Assembly (NCBI GenBank): GCA_938030175.1
Contig: CALHGQ010000128.1
Coordinates: 1 to 32,061, forward strand
Direction of reading: 5' to 3'
DNA: 32,061 nucleotides
Source of the DNA: an uncultured bacterium
Lineage (GTDB): Bacteria > Planctomycetota > UBA1135 > GCA-002686595
Positions 15,962 through 24,127 of the stretch are shown one piece after another (the stretch's first letter is position 1; every line of letters begins with the position of its first letter). A program made the translations under genes and the position numbers. Below the pieces are notes generated by a model. The model saw only the letters and a list, made by a program, of their open reading frames with translations, was not told the DNA's origin and ran no database searches.

Positions 15962-16644
15962 CGGCGCCGGAGCTTCACGTCGAACGGGCGCAGGTAGAGC
16001 GGCTTGATGGCGTCCGGTCCGACGCGTTCGCTGGGCTGGCCGGCGTCGAGCATGCTGACGGACAATAGCGCTGCTGCGTCGGGTTCCACGGAGCGCACCT
16101 CGCGCGGCTTAGGGACGAGGTCGCCGATGACCTTGAGTGCGCCCTCGTCCGCGAGCCAGACGGACTCCGCCTCTAGGATCTGGCAGGCGTCCGCGGCGGC
16201 CACGCAGGTAGGCGCCTGGAACTCGATGAGTCCGCCGGCCGATCGCCCGTAGGCCGCGAGGTACAGGTTCCCACCGAACGCATTGCGAAGGACGGCGGCA
16301 CGCTCTCCCGGGGCGAGGGCGCGCAGGGCGAGGGCCTCGAACGAGGGGATCCCGAGAAGCCTCGACGCGTCCCGTGCCTTGAGCCCCAAGGACAGTCCAA
16401 GGGCCGTCGAGCAGCCTACGCGCAGGCCGGTGTAGCTCCCGGGGCCCGTGCCGACCACGATGCGCTCGATGTCCTCGGGCTGCGCGGAGGCCTTAGCCAT
16501 GAGGTCAGCCAGGAGCGGCACGAGGTCCCTCGCATGGGAGCGCTCCGGATCTAAGCTCACGAGCTCTGGGGCCGCACCGTCCACGGAAATCGCAACCGAC
16601 GACGGACGCGAGGAGGTCTCAATGGCGATAGCAACCCGTGGCAT
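15958..16644 (-). CDS. tsaB: tRNA threonylcarbamoyladenosine biosynthesis protein TsaB
   Basis: 228 residues from the ATG at 16644 (MPRVAIAIETSS, the normal family start); an upstream in-frame ATG at 16686 adds 14 unlikely residues. TsaB is an ASKHA-fold, inactive paralogue of TsaD. Together with TsaD and TsaE it makes the t6A modification at position 37 of tRNAs reading ANN codons. The hallmark GTGPGSYTGLRVG (about 65-77) and the first-strand IAIETSSRPSSVAI segment are clear. The C-terminal half is more divergent, as is usual. Stop codons of tsaB and kptA overlap tail to tail by four bases. The 113-base divergent region to the lipoprotein gene probably holds its promoter. Confidence 0.93.
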   Translation of the reverse strand: MPRVAIAIETSSRPSSVAISVDGAAPELVSLDPERSHARDLVPLLADLMAKASAQPEDIERIVVGTGPGSYTGLRVGCSTALGLSLGLKARDASRLLGIPSFEALALRALAPGERAAVLRNAFGGNLYLAAYGRSAGGLIEFQAPTCVAAADACQILEAESVWLADEGALKVIGDLVPKPREVRSVEPDAAALLSVSMLDAGQPSERVGPDAIKPLYLRPFDVKLRRR

Positions 16645-16757
16645 GGCGGCAGTATAGCCGTCCAGTGCCCGGGCCAACTCCGCCATATCTCGAACAGGGA
16701 TTCACCCGCGGAGGGGAACTGAGCGAACGGGCGACGCCTATCGTACTGTGGTTCATC

Positions 16758-19139
16758 ATGTCGTCGATCCTGCCACCCTCGCGCTTCACCCGCGCGCCTC
16801 GAACGCGGCAGCTCATGGCGCTCGTCGGGCTATTCGCCGGCGCCTTGAACGCGGTGGGCTGCGGACCTGAGCCTGAGGCTCCTTCCGCCGAGGTCCCGCA
16901 CCGGACTTCGTTCTTTGATGTTGGCGTCCAGGCGCTCGAGCTAGATGGATCGGTACAGGAGCTCGCCGCGTACCGCCTCACCTCGAACGAGCCCAAGCTC
17001 AACCGCTTCCAGGTGGACCAGGGACAGCCGCGCATGTCTCCGCTCCGCGGGACGGGCCCCCAAGGCGCCCGCTTTGCCTATGGCGCGAGGTTGCAGGGCG
17101 GTCCGTTGATGATGTCGCTGCCTTTGGATGCCTTCGGGGCTCCGGGGGTCGCGGCCTCCATGACGACCATCGAAGCGGAGGTCTACTGTCCAGGCGTAGG
17201 CGAGCTGAAGCTCTCAGCGACGCTCCTCGACGATCGTGGCAAACTGCTCGGCACCACGGACTTCCAGCTGTTCTGGCGCAAGAAGACTCCGACGAAGGTC
17301 GTGCTTGAGCTGCCCAGGAATCAGAAGCTCGAAGGGGCCGCCTCCATCAAGTTCCGGTTCTCCGGACGGGCTGGACCCGTGTCGATGGCAGCTGTGGAGC
17401 TACGGCGCTCCCCCCCAGGCTCCGAGCTTCCCAGGCTGAGTACGCCCGAGCTCATCACGCTCCGGGGGCAGTCGAGGCACGCCGGCGGCCTCGTCGAAGG
17501 TCACCCGTGGGAGGGGACGTTTCTCGGTCGCGCGGACTCCTTCATGCGGCTCTCGGTCCACACGCCGCTTCGCTACGCGCTGGGCGTTGGCTACATCGCA
17601 AAGCTTCGCGTCGACATCGAGGCGGGCGGGAAGAGTCGAACCCTCATCGTGCCCATGCCTTCCGAGACGAGGGCGACCTGGCACGACGTCAAACTCCCGC
17701 TAGAGCTCAAGCAGCCTTCCGAGGTCACGGTCCGACTGACCTGCGCTGACGACAGAGACTCGGTGGACTCTGTGCTTCTGGTGGGGGACGCCGCGGTCGT
17801 GACGCCCAAGCCTGATCCGAAGACGGTCCTCCTCATCACGTCCGATACCCATCGAGCCGACTACCTCGGCGTCGCCCGCGGCAAGGCCTCTGTGATGACG
17901 CCCGCCATCGACGACCTCGCCACGCGCGGGGTGTGGTTCCGCGACTGTCAGTCGACGATCAACACGACGACCCCGTCCCACGTCGCGATCATGACCGGGT
18001 TGCACCCGAAGGACACCGGGATCGTGGACAACGTCACGAGGATGTCCGAGCGTGCCTCCACGCTGGCGGAGGCGTTTCGCGGTGCGGGCTTCCGAACGAT
18101 CGGAGCGGTGGGGGCGCCCCACCTCGTTCCCTCCTGGACGGGACTGGGCCAGGGCTTTGATCGCTTCTCGGACCCTGTCGGTGGCGTCAGGGCTGCGAGC
18201 AAGAGCATCGAGTCCTTGATGGAGGCGCTGGACGACGCGTCCGGCGAAGACACGTTCCTTTGGCTCCATCTCTTCGACGCCCATTCGCCTTACGACCCAC
18301 CGAACCGAACGAGCGGGGTGGCCAGCGGCGCGCCTGCGATCGAGATCACGGCCGACCTGCTGGAGGTCAAGCAGGTCCCCTCTTGGCTCCAAGAGGTCGA
18401 GACCACGGGGCTCGACGAGGTTCGCGGATGGTACGGCGAGGAAGTCGAAGCCCTCGACCGGTCCCTCGCCGAGCTGTTCGATCACACCCGCGTCCAAAGT
18501 GGCTGGGTCGCCTTCACGAGCGACCACGGGGAGAACCTCGGGGAGCACCGTGCGTGGTTCAAGCACTCGGGGCTCTTTCTACCTGTCCTGCAGGTGCCGC
18601 TCATCATCGCCGGTCCAGGCATCGAACCACGGGTCAGCGACGCCCAAGTTCAGCAGTCCTCGGTGGGTCGAACGCTGCTCGATTTGCTGTCCATCGACGT
18701 GGACTTCCCGGGCAAGAACCTCCTGGAGGCTGGGTCGGCGGACGAGCCGCGCTTTGCGCTCGGGTCCAACGGCACGCAGGCGAGCATCTGCGTTGGCAAG
18801 TGGCTCCTTCTGCTCGGGCTGCGCACGGTCGACAGCAACCCGGGTGAGCCGTTCTACCTGGCCGGGCGTGTGCAGCTGTTCGACCGGACGCTGGGCATCT
18901 CCACCGAAGAGGACTTTGTCGACGCCGAGCCGGAGATTGCTAAGAAGCTACGGGCGAGCCTTGTGAAGTGGCTTGAGTCCGGCCCGGAGCTGCAGCCGCT
19001 CGCGGAGACGATCGAGGTCACGGACGCCGAGCGAAAAGACCTCGAGGAGCTGGGCTATAGCGGCGGTGGGGAAGGGCCGGTGGACAAGTGGTGGAGCGAG
19101 TCGCGCATCACGGACACCAGGTGGAAGGGGGCGTTTTGA
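16758..19139 (+). CDS. Sulfatase-superfamily lipoprotein with non-canonical active site
   Basis: 793 residues from the ATG at 16758; the frame is open from 16638, but only this start puts a lipoprotein signal (hydrophobic stretch then NAVGC) at the N-terminus. The mature protein should be lipid-anchored. Residues about 50-350 are a beta-rich region I do not recognise, with an Arg/Pro-rich linker. From about 355 the alkaline phosphatase/sulfatase fold begins: LLITSDTHRADYLG with metal Asp363, then INTTTPSHVAIMTGLHP, and TSDHGENLGEHRAWFKHSG near 587. In the second motif the position of Cys/Ser of CxPSR is Thr404 and the Arg is His408, so formylglycine cannot form. Thr is a known nucleophile in other members of the superfamily, so a phosphodiesterase or phosphotransferase-like activity is possible. 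Substrate unknown. Confidence 0.87.
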   Translation: MSSILPPSRFTRAPRTRQLMALVGLFAGALNAVGCGPEPEAPSAEVPHRTSFFDVGVQALELDGSVQELAAYRLTSNEPKLNRFQVDQGQPRMSPLRGTGPQGARFAYGARLQGGPLMMSLPLDAFGAPGVAASMTTIEAEVYCPGVGELKLSATLLDDRGKLLGTTDFQLFWRKKTPTKVVLELPRNQKLEGAASIKFRFSGRAGPVSMAAVELRRSPPGSELPRLSTPELITLRGQSRHAGGLVEGHPWEGTFLGRADSFMRLSVHTPLRYALGVGYIAKLRVDIEAGGKSRTLIVPMPSETRATWHDVKLPLELKQPSEVTVRLTCADDRDSVDSVLLVGDAAVVTPKPDPKTVLLITSDTHRADYLGVARGKASVMTPAIDDLATRGVWFRDCQSTINTTTPSHVAIMTGLHPKDTGIVDNVTRMSERASTLAEAFRGAGFRTIGAVGAPHLVPSWTGLGQGFDRFSDPVGGVRAASKSIESLMEALDDASGEDTFLWLHLFDAHSPYDPPNRTSGVASGAPAIEITADLLEVKQVPSWLQEVETTGLDEVRGWYGEEVEALDRSLAELFDHTRVQSGWVAFTSDHGENLGEHRAWFKHSGLFLPVLQVPLIIAGPGIEPRVSDAQVQQSSVGRTLLDLLSIDVDFPGKNLLEAGSADEPRFALGSNGTQASICVGKWLLLLGLRTVDSNPGEPFYLAGRVQLFDRTLGISTEEDFVDAEPEIAKKLRASLVKWLESGPELQPLAETIEVTDAERKDLEELGYSGGGEGPVDKWWSESRITDTRWKGAF

Positions 19140-19429
19140 TCGGTGCCTGGAGCTGGCTTCACCCCTGTCGCCGGCCCACAAGCTCGCCACGGGATCGCCA
19201 TCGCTCCGCGGGTCCAGCGAGCTATCCGGGACACCGAGATTCCCGATGGAATCGAGGGCTGACCCAGTTCCCGTAGGCGCAAAAGAGCCCAAGGTGCAGA
19301 TTCAGATCCTCTCACTTATTGCCGGTGAGCCAGGACGGGCCCTGTCCCCGTGACCGATCGAACACCGCTTGGGTTACGGACTGAGGGCACCATCGAGCCC
19401 TCCATCCACCAACGATGGGAGTCAGCCCC

Positions 19430-20836
19430 CTAGCCGGCTTCAGCGATCTCCGTCCGCAGGGCCTCCACGAGGTCGTCCGCGATCTCCTGAATGCGAGCCG
19501 CGTTCGGGCCCTCGATCATGACCCGCGCCTTGGGCTCGGTTCCGGAGTAGCGCACGTTGATGCGGCCGTCCGGACCCAGCTCTTGCTCGTAGCGCTCGCG
19601 TATCTCCTGGAAGCGCGGGAGCGTGTCCAGAGAAGGCTTGCTGGCGACCTTCAGGCCGAGGAGCACCTGGGGGAACGGAACGAAGGGGGCCGCGAGCTCC
19701 GAGAGCGTCTGGCCCGTCCGTGCGCGGACGCCAAGCACGTGGAGTGCCGTCAAAAGGCCGTCACCGATGAAGCCGCTGTCGGCGCCAAAGATGATGTGCC
19801 CCGACTTTTCTCCGCCAAGGCTCAGCCCGTGCTCGCGCAGGCCTTCCACGACCTGGCGGTCGCCCACGCCAACCTCGACCACGCCGACCCCGACGGGGTC
19901 CAGGGCACGGTGCAGCCCGCGGTTGCTCATGACGGTGGCGACGATCCGTGAGTCGCTCCACAGGCCGCGGGCGGCCGCGTCGCGGGCCAGGATCGCCATG
20001 ATTCCGTCCCCGTCCACGAGCTGGCCCTTCTCGTCCACAAGGAGGCAGCGATCCGCGTCGCCGTCGAGGGCTACACCGAAGTCTGCGCCACTCGCCTTGA
20101 CGCGCTCTTGGAGCGGCTCAGGGTACGTCGAGCCGCAGCCGTCGTTGATGTTGGTGCCGTCGGGTGCATTGAAGAGGGCGGTGACCTCTGCGCCGATCGC
20201 CTGGAGCACGCGGGGGCCCACGTGGCTTGCGGCTCCGTTCGCGCAGTCGATGACGACCTTGGCCCCCGCAAGATCCAGCGGCTCACCGCTCTTGGCGAGA
20301 TCGATCAGGTGCTCCGCGTACATGTCTTCCAGCTGTGCATCGAGCTGAAGCGGCTCGGCTTCGTTCGCCCCGCCGCCGTCCGGGGACACGCGCCCCACCT
20401 CCTCGCGCAGGCGCATCTCGATCTCCGCCTGCTGGGCGTCGGTCAGCTTGGAGCCACCGCCGGCGAACAGCTTGATGCCGTTGTCCTCGGCTGGGTTGTG
20501 GGAGGCGCTGATCATGGCGCCCAGCGAAACGCCTTGGGTCGCGGTCAGCCACGCGAGCCCCGGCGTGGGCAGGAGATCGGCCGTGCGGGCCGTCACGCCA
20601 GAGGCAGCGAAGCCCCGCGCGAGAGCTTCCTGCAGTGCCTTGGCGGAAGCGCGTCCGTCGTGGGCAATCAACGCCTCGGCGGCGTGTCCGGTGCCAGCGG
20701 CAGGGCCGAGAACGGCTCCAGCAGCGCGTCCGAGCGCCTCCACAGCTTCTACGGTCAGCCAGCCCTCGAGGGCTTTGCCGCGGATGCCGTCCGTTCCGAA
20801 GATCTCTTGGTTCTCGACCATTCCCGTCTTATTCAT
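19430..20836 (-). CDS. glmM: Phosphoglucosamine mutase
   Basis: 468 residues. GlmM converts glucosamine-6-phosphate to glucosamine-1-phosphate, feeding UDP-GlcNAc for peptidoglycan and lipopolysaccharide. Signatures: EIFGTDGIRG near the N-terminus, the phosphoserine loop MISASHNPAEDNGIKLF with the catalytic Ser near 112, the magnesium loop DGDADRCL, and the phosphate-binding RYSGTEPKARVMIEG near the C-terminus. I chose the ATG at 20836 because AAGGGACAGG directly precedes it and it overlaps the stop of the cyclase gene by eight bases (ATGAATAA). A start at 20821 (MVENQ) is also possible. The coupling to the diadenylate cyclase gene is notable, since CdaA and GlmM interact in Firmicutes. Confidence 0.97.
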   Translation of the reverse strand: MNKTGMVENQEIFGTDGIRGKALEGWLTVEAVEALGRAAGAVLGPAAGTGHAAEALIAHDGRASAKALQEALARGFAASGVTARTADLLPTPGLAWLTATQGVSLGAMISASHNPAEDNGIKLFAGGGSKLTDAQQAEIEMRLREEVGRVSPDGGGANEAEPLQLDAQLEDMYAEHLIDLAKSGEPLDLAGAKVVIDCANGAASHVGPRVLQAIGAEVTALFNAPDGTNINDGCGSTYPEPLQERVKASGADFGVALDGDADRCLLVDEKGQLVDGDGIMAILARDAAARGLWSDSRIVATVMSNRGLHRALDPVGVGVVEVGVGDRQVVEGLREHGLSLGGEKSGHIIFGADSGFIGDGLLTALHVLGVRARTGQTLSELAAPFVPFPQVLLGLKVASKPSLDTLPRFQEIRERYEQELGPDGRINVRYSGTEPKARVMIEGPNAARIQEIADDLVEALRTEIAEAG

Positions 20837-22910
20837 CCTGTCCCTTACCTTCGGGCGCTCTGCTGAGCGCGACCGTTCTATCCGACTCTTCAATTTCCAG
20901 GCGCAAAGACGCGCCCGGATCGTTCTTCGCGGCCCCAAACAACGGGCCGAGCGCTTCGCGCCAAAGCACGTCGACGGAGCCCACTTCCACTTCGGCGCGG
21001 AGTCCCGTCGCCTCCGTCACCCTGTCGACGTCCACGAACACGCGCGCGTTGTTGCGCACGAACTGGAGCAGCTCTTGGCGCACGGTCGTTTGCAGCGCCT
21101 CGGGGGCGGTGTCGTCGATCATGGCGCGCGTCTTGACGACGGCGGAAACCGTCTCCGTGGGCGGCAAGTAGAGAGCGCTGGTGTTCGCGGGGTCAAAGGA
21201 CACGAGCGCGACCTCCAACTCGAGCTGACCCACGACAGTTTCGCGGGGGAGCAGCGTCACGCTGGGAGATGATCTCTTCCTACGCGGCACGCTGCCCAGA
21301 TCCCTCGCCTCCATCTCCTTGGCATCCTGCTTGAGGCGCTTCACGAAGCCGGTGCCGTCAGCGCGCGAGAGGTCGACAAGCTCGAAGGCCAGGAGCGACG
21401 GATCCGCGACGAGGCGGTCCACGTCGGCCTTGGGTCCCCGAACCGTGATCGATGCCGGGTTGAACTCCATGGAGGAGGCGTCGAGCACCGCGCCCACGGG
21501 GGGCTGGATCCGCGGCTCTATCGAGTCCCCATCGCTGCGTCGCTCGAACGATGCAAGCGACGGGGCAATGGTCGCGTTCGCGTAGCTCTCGACCTTGACC
21601 ACCAGCGAGCCCTTCGGCGATCCGGACTGCACGCCGAACGTGACGTCCAGCCCTCGGATAGGCCGCTCGACGCCCCAGGTGAACTCCGCTGGTCCGACGG
21701 TCTTGTCGGTACCCACCCAGCCTTCAGGGACGACGAGGACGCCGCCGAGCTGGCCGCCGATCAGATCCAGGTCCGACTGGGCTGCGCTCGCCTTGATCTT
21801 GATGGAGCTTCCCGCGGGCGGGAAGGCGAGGTGCATGTCCTCGGACGGAAGGACGATCCGCAGCACGCCGCCGGTGGGGGTGAGCTTGGCGCTGCCGGCG
21901 ACCTCGACGCGGACGTCGAGGCTGTAGTCGTTCGATGCCCGGATGGAGCGGAAGGCGAGGAGGAAAAGCCCGACCCCGACGGCGGCGGCCATGGCCTTTT
22001 GCCCAGGGTTCGCAAAGAGGCTCTTCAGGGCCCGCCCGAGCGCGGACGCTCCGCCGCCCTTCGATGCTTTGACATCGTCATCGCCACCGAGGCGTGAGCG
22101 CAACACGTCACCCAGTTCGTCGCGGAGCACGCGGCGCTCCATCTTGCCGTCCTGGCAAACCGTGATCAGTCCGGTCTCTTCCGACACCGCAACGACGACC
22201 GCGTCGGTGTCCTCCGTCAGGCCGAGGGCCGCACGGTGCCGCGTACCGACGGACTGGGCGAGGCGGTCGTTCTCGGAGAGCGGCAGGATCGCGCCCGCCG
22301 CAACGATGCGATCCTCCCGGATCACGACGGCACCGTCGTGCAGCGCGCTGTCCGTGTGGAAGATGCTGTCGACCAAGAACCGATTCACGCGTGCGTCGAT
22401 GCGTTGGGCCGTCTGGGTCCACGGGTCGAGGGGCGTCTGGCGCTCGAAGGCGATCAGTGCGCCGCGCTTGCGCTTCGCCATCGAGACGCACGCGCTTGCC
22501 ACCTCGTCGACGACGTCCTTCGCCCGCGATCCGATCACGCGACTCAGGAGCGGATTGTCCCCGAGGCTGATGATGCCTCGGCGCAACTCGGGCTGGAACA
22601 CGATCGCGAGGATCACCACGGCGAAGCCGGTGACACCCTCCACGATGAATTGAAGCTCGGCCAGCTCAAGCCAGCGGGCGACCCCAAGGAGCGCTCCGAA
22701 GACGACGATCAGAGCGATCACGACCCCGCGAATGAGGCCGCTCCCGCGCGTGGTCCGCAGGAACGAGAGCACAATGTGCGACCCAATCGTCAGAACGACT
22801 ATCTGACCAATCGTCTTGGGGTCGAGCAGCATCGTGTCGCTGGGGAATGCCGGGGTCGGCGAGGAAGGCTGGAAAAAAGTGCGGGGCGCGTCCCAGAAGT
22901 GCACATGCAT
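20829..22910 (-). CDS. Fused diadenylate cyclase-YbbR protein (CdaA-CdaR)
   Basis: 693 residues. It starts with three membrane helices (about 34-50, 60-77, 86-105) and a DAC domain (about 125-280) holding both catalytic motifs: DSALHDGAVVI (Asp192-Gly-Ala) and GTRHRAA (222-228). This is CdaA-type, making c-di-AMP from two ATP. After a Gly/Asp/Lys linker (about 283-302) comes a further membrane helix (about 325-340) and then an extracytoplasmic region of about 340 residues with YbbR-type repeats, as in CdaR, the separate regulator of CdaA in Firmicutes. One polypeptide thus carries enzyme and regulator. The start is uncertain: the ATG at 22910 has AGGG upstream, while the ATG at 22832 (MLLDPKTIGQ) begins at the first helix. 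It overlaps glmM downstream and follows folP by about 180 bases. Confidence 0.93.
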   Translation of the reverse strand: MHVHFWDAPRTFFQPSSPTPAFPSDTMLLDPKTIGQIVVLTIGSHIVLSFLRTTRGSGLIRGVVIALIVVFGALLGVARWLELAELQFIVEGVTGFAVVILAIVFQPELRRGIISLGDNPLLSRVIGSRAKDVVDEVASACVSMAKRKRGALIAFERQTPLDPWTQTAQRIDARVNRFLVDSIFHTDSALHDGAVVIREDRIVAAGAILPLSENDRLAQSVGTRHRAALGLTEDTDAVVVAVSEETGLITVCQDGKMERRVLRDELGDVLRSRLGGDDDVKASKGGGASALGRALKSLFANPGQKAMAAAVGVGLFLLAFRSIRASNDYSLDVRVEVAGSAKLTPTGGVLRIVLPSEDMHLAFPPAGSSIKIKASAAQSDLDLIGGQLGGVLVVPEGWVGTDKTVGPAEFTWGVERPIRGLDVTFGVQSGSPKGSLVVKVESYANATIAPSLASFERRSDGDSIEPRIQPPVGAVLDASSMEFNPASITVRGPKADVDRLVADPSLLAFELVDLSRADGTGFVKRLKQDAKEMEARDLGSVPRRKRSSPSVTLLPRETVVGQLELEVALVSFDPANTSALYLPPTETVSAVVKTRAMIDDTAPEALQTTVRQELLQFVRNNARVFVDVDRVTEATGLRAEVEVGSVDVLWREALGPLFGAAKNDPGASLRLEIEESDRTVALSRAPEGKGQDE

Positions 22911-23091
22911 GATGCCCTGCTAGGTGTCCGAGTCACATCGGATCCGCGCTGATTTGTCGTCGGAGCCCTTCGGTCCGCGGTAGTTACTCATCGGCGGGCT
23001 CGGCGTCCCTGCGGGAGTCCGATTGCCCTCCGTGGACGCCTTCGCGGGGCTACGCCCCAAACGGGGGCCCCCGCGGCTCAAATGGTCCCGA
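22911..23091 (-). promoter_or_regulatory. folP-cyclase intergenic region with hairpins and a short frame
   Basis: Two GC hairpins lie early in the gap: GGGGC-TAC-GCCCC (23046-23058) and the palindrome CGGGGGCCCCCG (23063-23074). They are followed, on the minus strand, by a 23-codon frame (MSNYRGPKGSDDK..., 22991 to 22920) that ends nine bases before the cyclase ATG. This could be a leader peptide or chance. No T-run is seen, so complete termination is unlikely. Confidence 0.3.
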
Positions 23092-24087
23092 TCAGGAACA
23101 GCCTTCCACAATAGCGCGGGTGACGAGGACCGCTTCCCGCATGACGGCGACGTCATGGACGCGCAGGATCTCGACGCCCTCCCGGGCCGCGAAGACCACC
23201 GCAGCCGCCGTCCCACCGATGCGCTCCGAAGGTTCGCCCCGCCGCTCCTCGGCCAGCCAGTCGCGCTCATCCTCCGCTCCGGTGATGTGCCCGATGAAGG
23301 ACTTTCTCGAGGCTCCGACGAGCACCGGGTAGCCCAGTGAGCGGAGCTCTCCCAGGCGCCCCAGAAGGGCGAGGTTGTGGGGGAGGCGCTTGCCGAACCC
23401 GATCCCGGGGTCGAGGGCGATGCGATCCTTGGGGATGCCAGCAGCCAGCGCAGCCTCGGCCCTCTCCAAGAGGTGCTGTTTGACCTCCTCCACCGGGTCG
23501 TCGTAGATGGGCGCCACCTGCATCGTCTTGGGGTCCCCTTGGCGATGCATCAGAACGACGTGCAGGTCAGCGCCCTCGGTCCCGGCGCGGAGCTCGGCGA
23601 CAGTGGGCAGCATGCGTGGATCGGCGAGACCCGCGCTCACGTCGTTGACGATCCGTGCGCCCGCTTCCACCGCGGCCCGCGCGACGCCCGATTTCATCGT
23701 GTCGATGGAAATCGGGGCCCGGGTCGCTTGGGCGATGGCGCGGATCACGGGGACGACGCGCCGTAGCTCCTCTTCTTCGGAGACCGGGTCGGCCCCGGGG
23801 CGCGTGGACTCGCCGCCGACGTCGAGCACATCGGCGCCCTGGGCGATCAGCTCCTTGGCACGGCGGACAGCCGCCGCCGGCTCAAGGTACTTGCCGCCGT
23901 CCGAGAAGCTGTCGGGCGTGACGTTGAGCACCGCCATGATCGACGGGCGCACGGGCGGCGCGCCGCCGGTGCCCGTGAAGGGCCAAGGCATGGCAGCGGA
24001 AGGGCGCTGGGCGCCTTCCACCGTGCCGCGCGGCTCCTTTGCGCTTTCCGCTGGGAAAACGCCCGCTCCGAATCCGTGACTCGTCAC
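23092..24087 (-). CDS. folP: Dihydropteroate synthase
   Basis: FolP condenses p-aminobenzoate with 6-hydroxymethyl-dihydropterin pyrophosphate in folate synthesis. The signatures are clear: IMAVLNVTPDSFSDGGKY, DVLDVGGESTRPGADPV, then PISIDTMKSGVARAAVEAGA, IVNDVSAG, a DPGIGFGKRLPHNLALL stretch and GASRKSFIG. The start is uncertain. I give the GTG at 24087, the first plausible start past the ftsH stop (24128). The frame also opens with an ATG at 24168 inside ftsH, and an ATG at 23991 (MPWPFTGTGG) gives about 299 residues, closest to the family norm of 280. The ftsH-folP order is the same as in proteobacteria, and the pair is probably co-transcribed. Confidence 0.95.
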   Translation of the reverse strand: MTSHGFGAGVFPAESAKEPRGTVEGAQRPSAAMPWPFTGTGGAPPVRPSIMAVLNVTPDSFSDGGKYLEPAAAVRRAKELIAQGADVLDVGGESTRPGADPVSEEEELRRVVPVIRAIAQATRAPISIDTMKSGVARAAVEAGARIVNDVSAGLADPRMLPTVAELRAGTEGADLHVVLMHRQGDPKTMQVAPIYDDPVEEVKQHLLERAEAALAAGIPKDRIALDPGIGFGKRLPHNLALLGRLGELRSLGYPVLVGASRKSFIGHITGAEDERDWLAEERRGEPSERIGGTAAAVVFAAREGVEILRVHDVAVMREAVLVTRAIVEGCS

Positions 24088-24127
24088 TGCCGAAAGGAGT
24101 GCACTGCCGATGGGAGTGTCAACCGGC

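Noticed and set aside
19140-19429. Possible terminator between the convergent lipoprotein and glmM genes (CTCCATC/GATGGGAG near 19400)
   Set aside because: The stem is short and imperfect and there is no T-run; I see no other signal in this 290-base gap.
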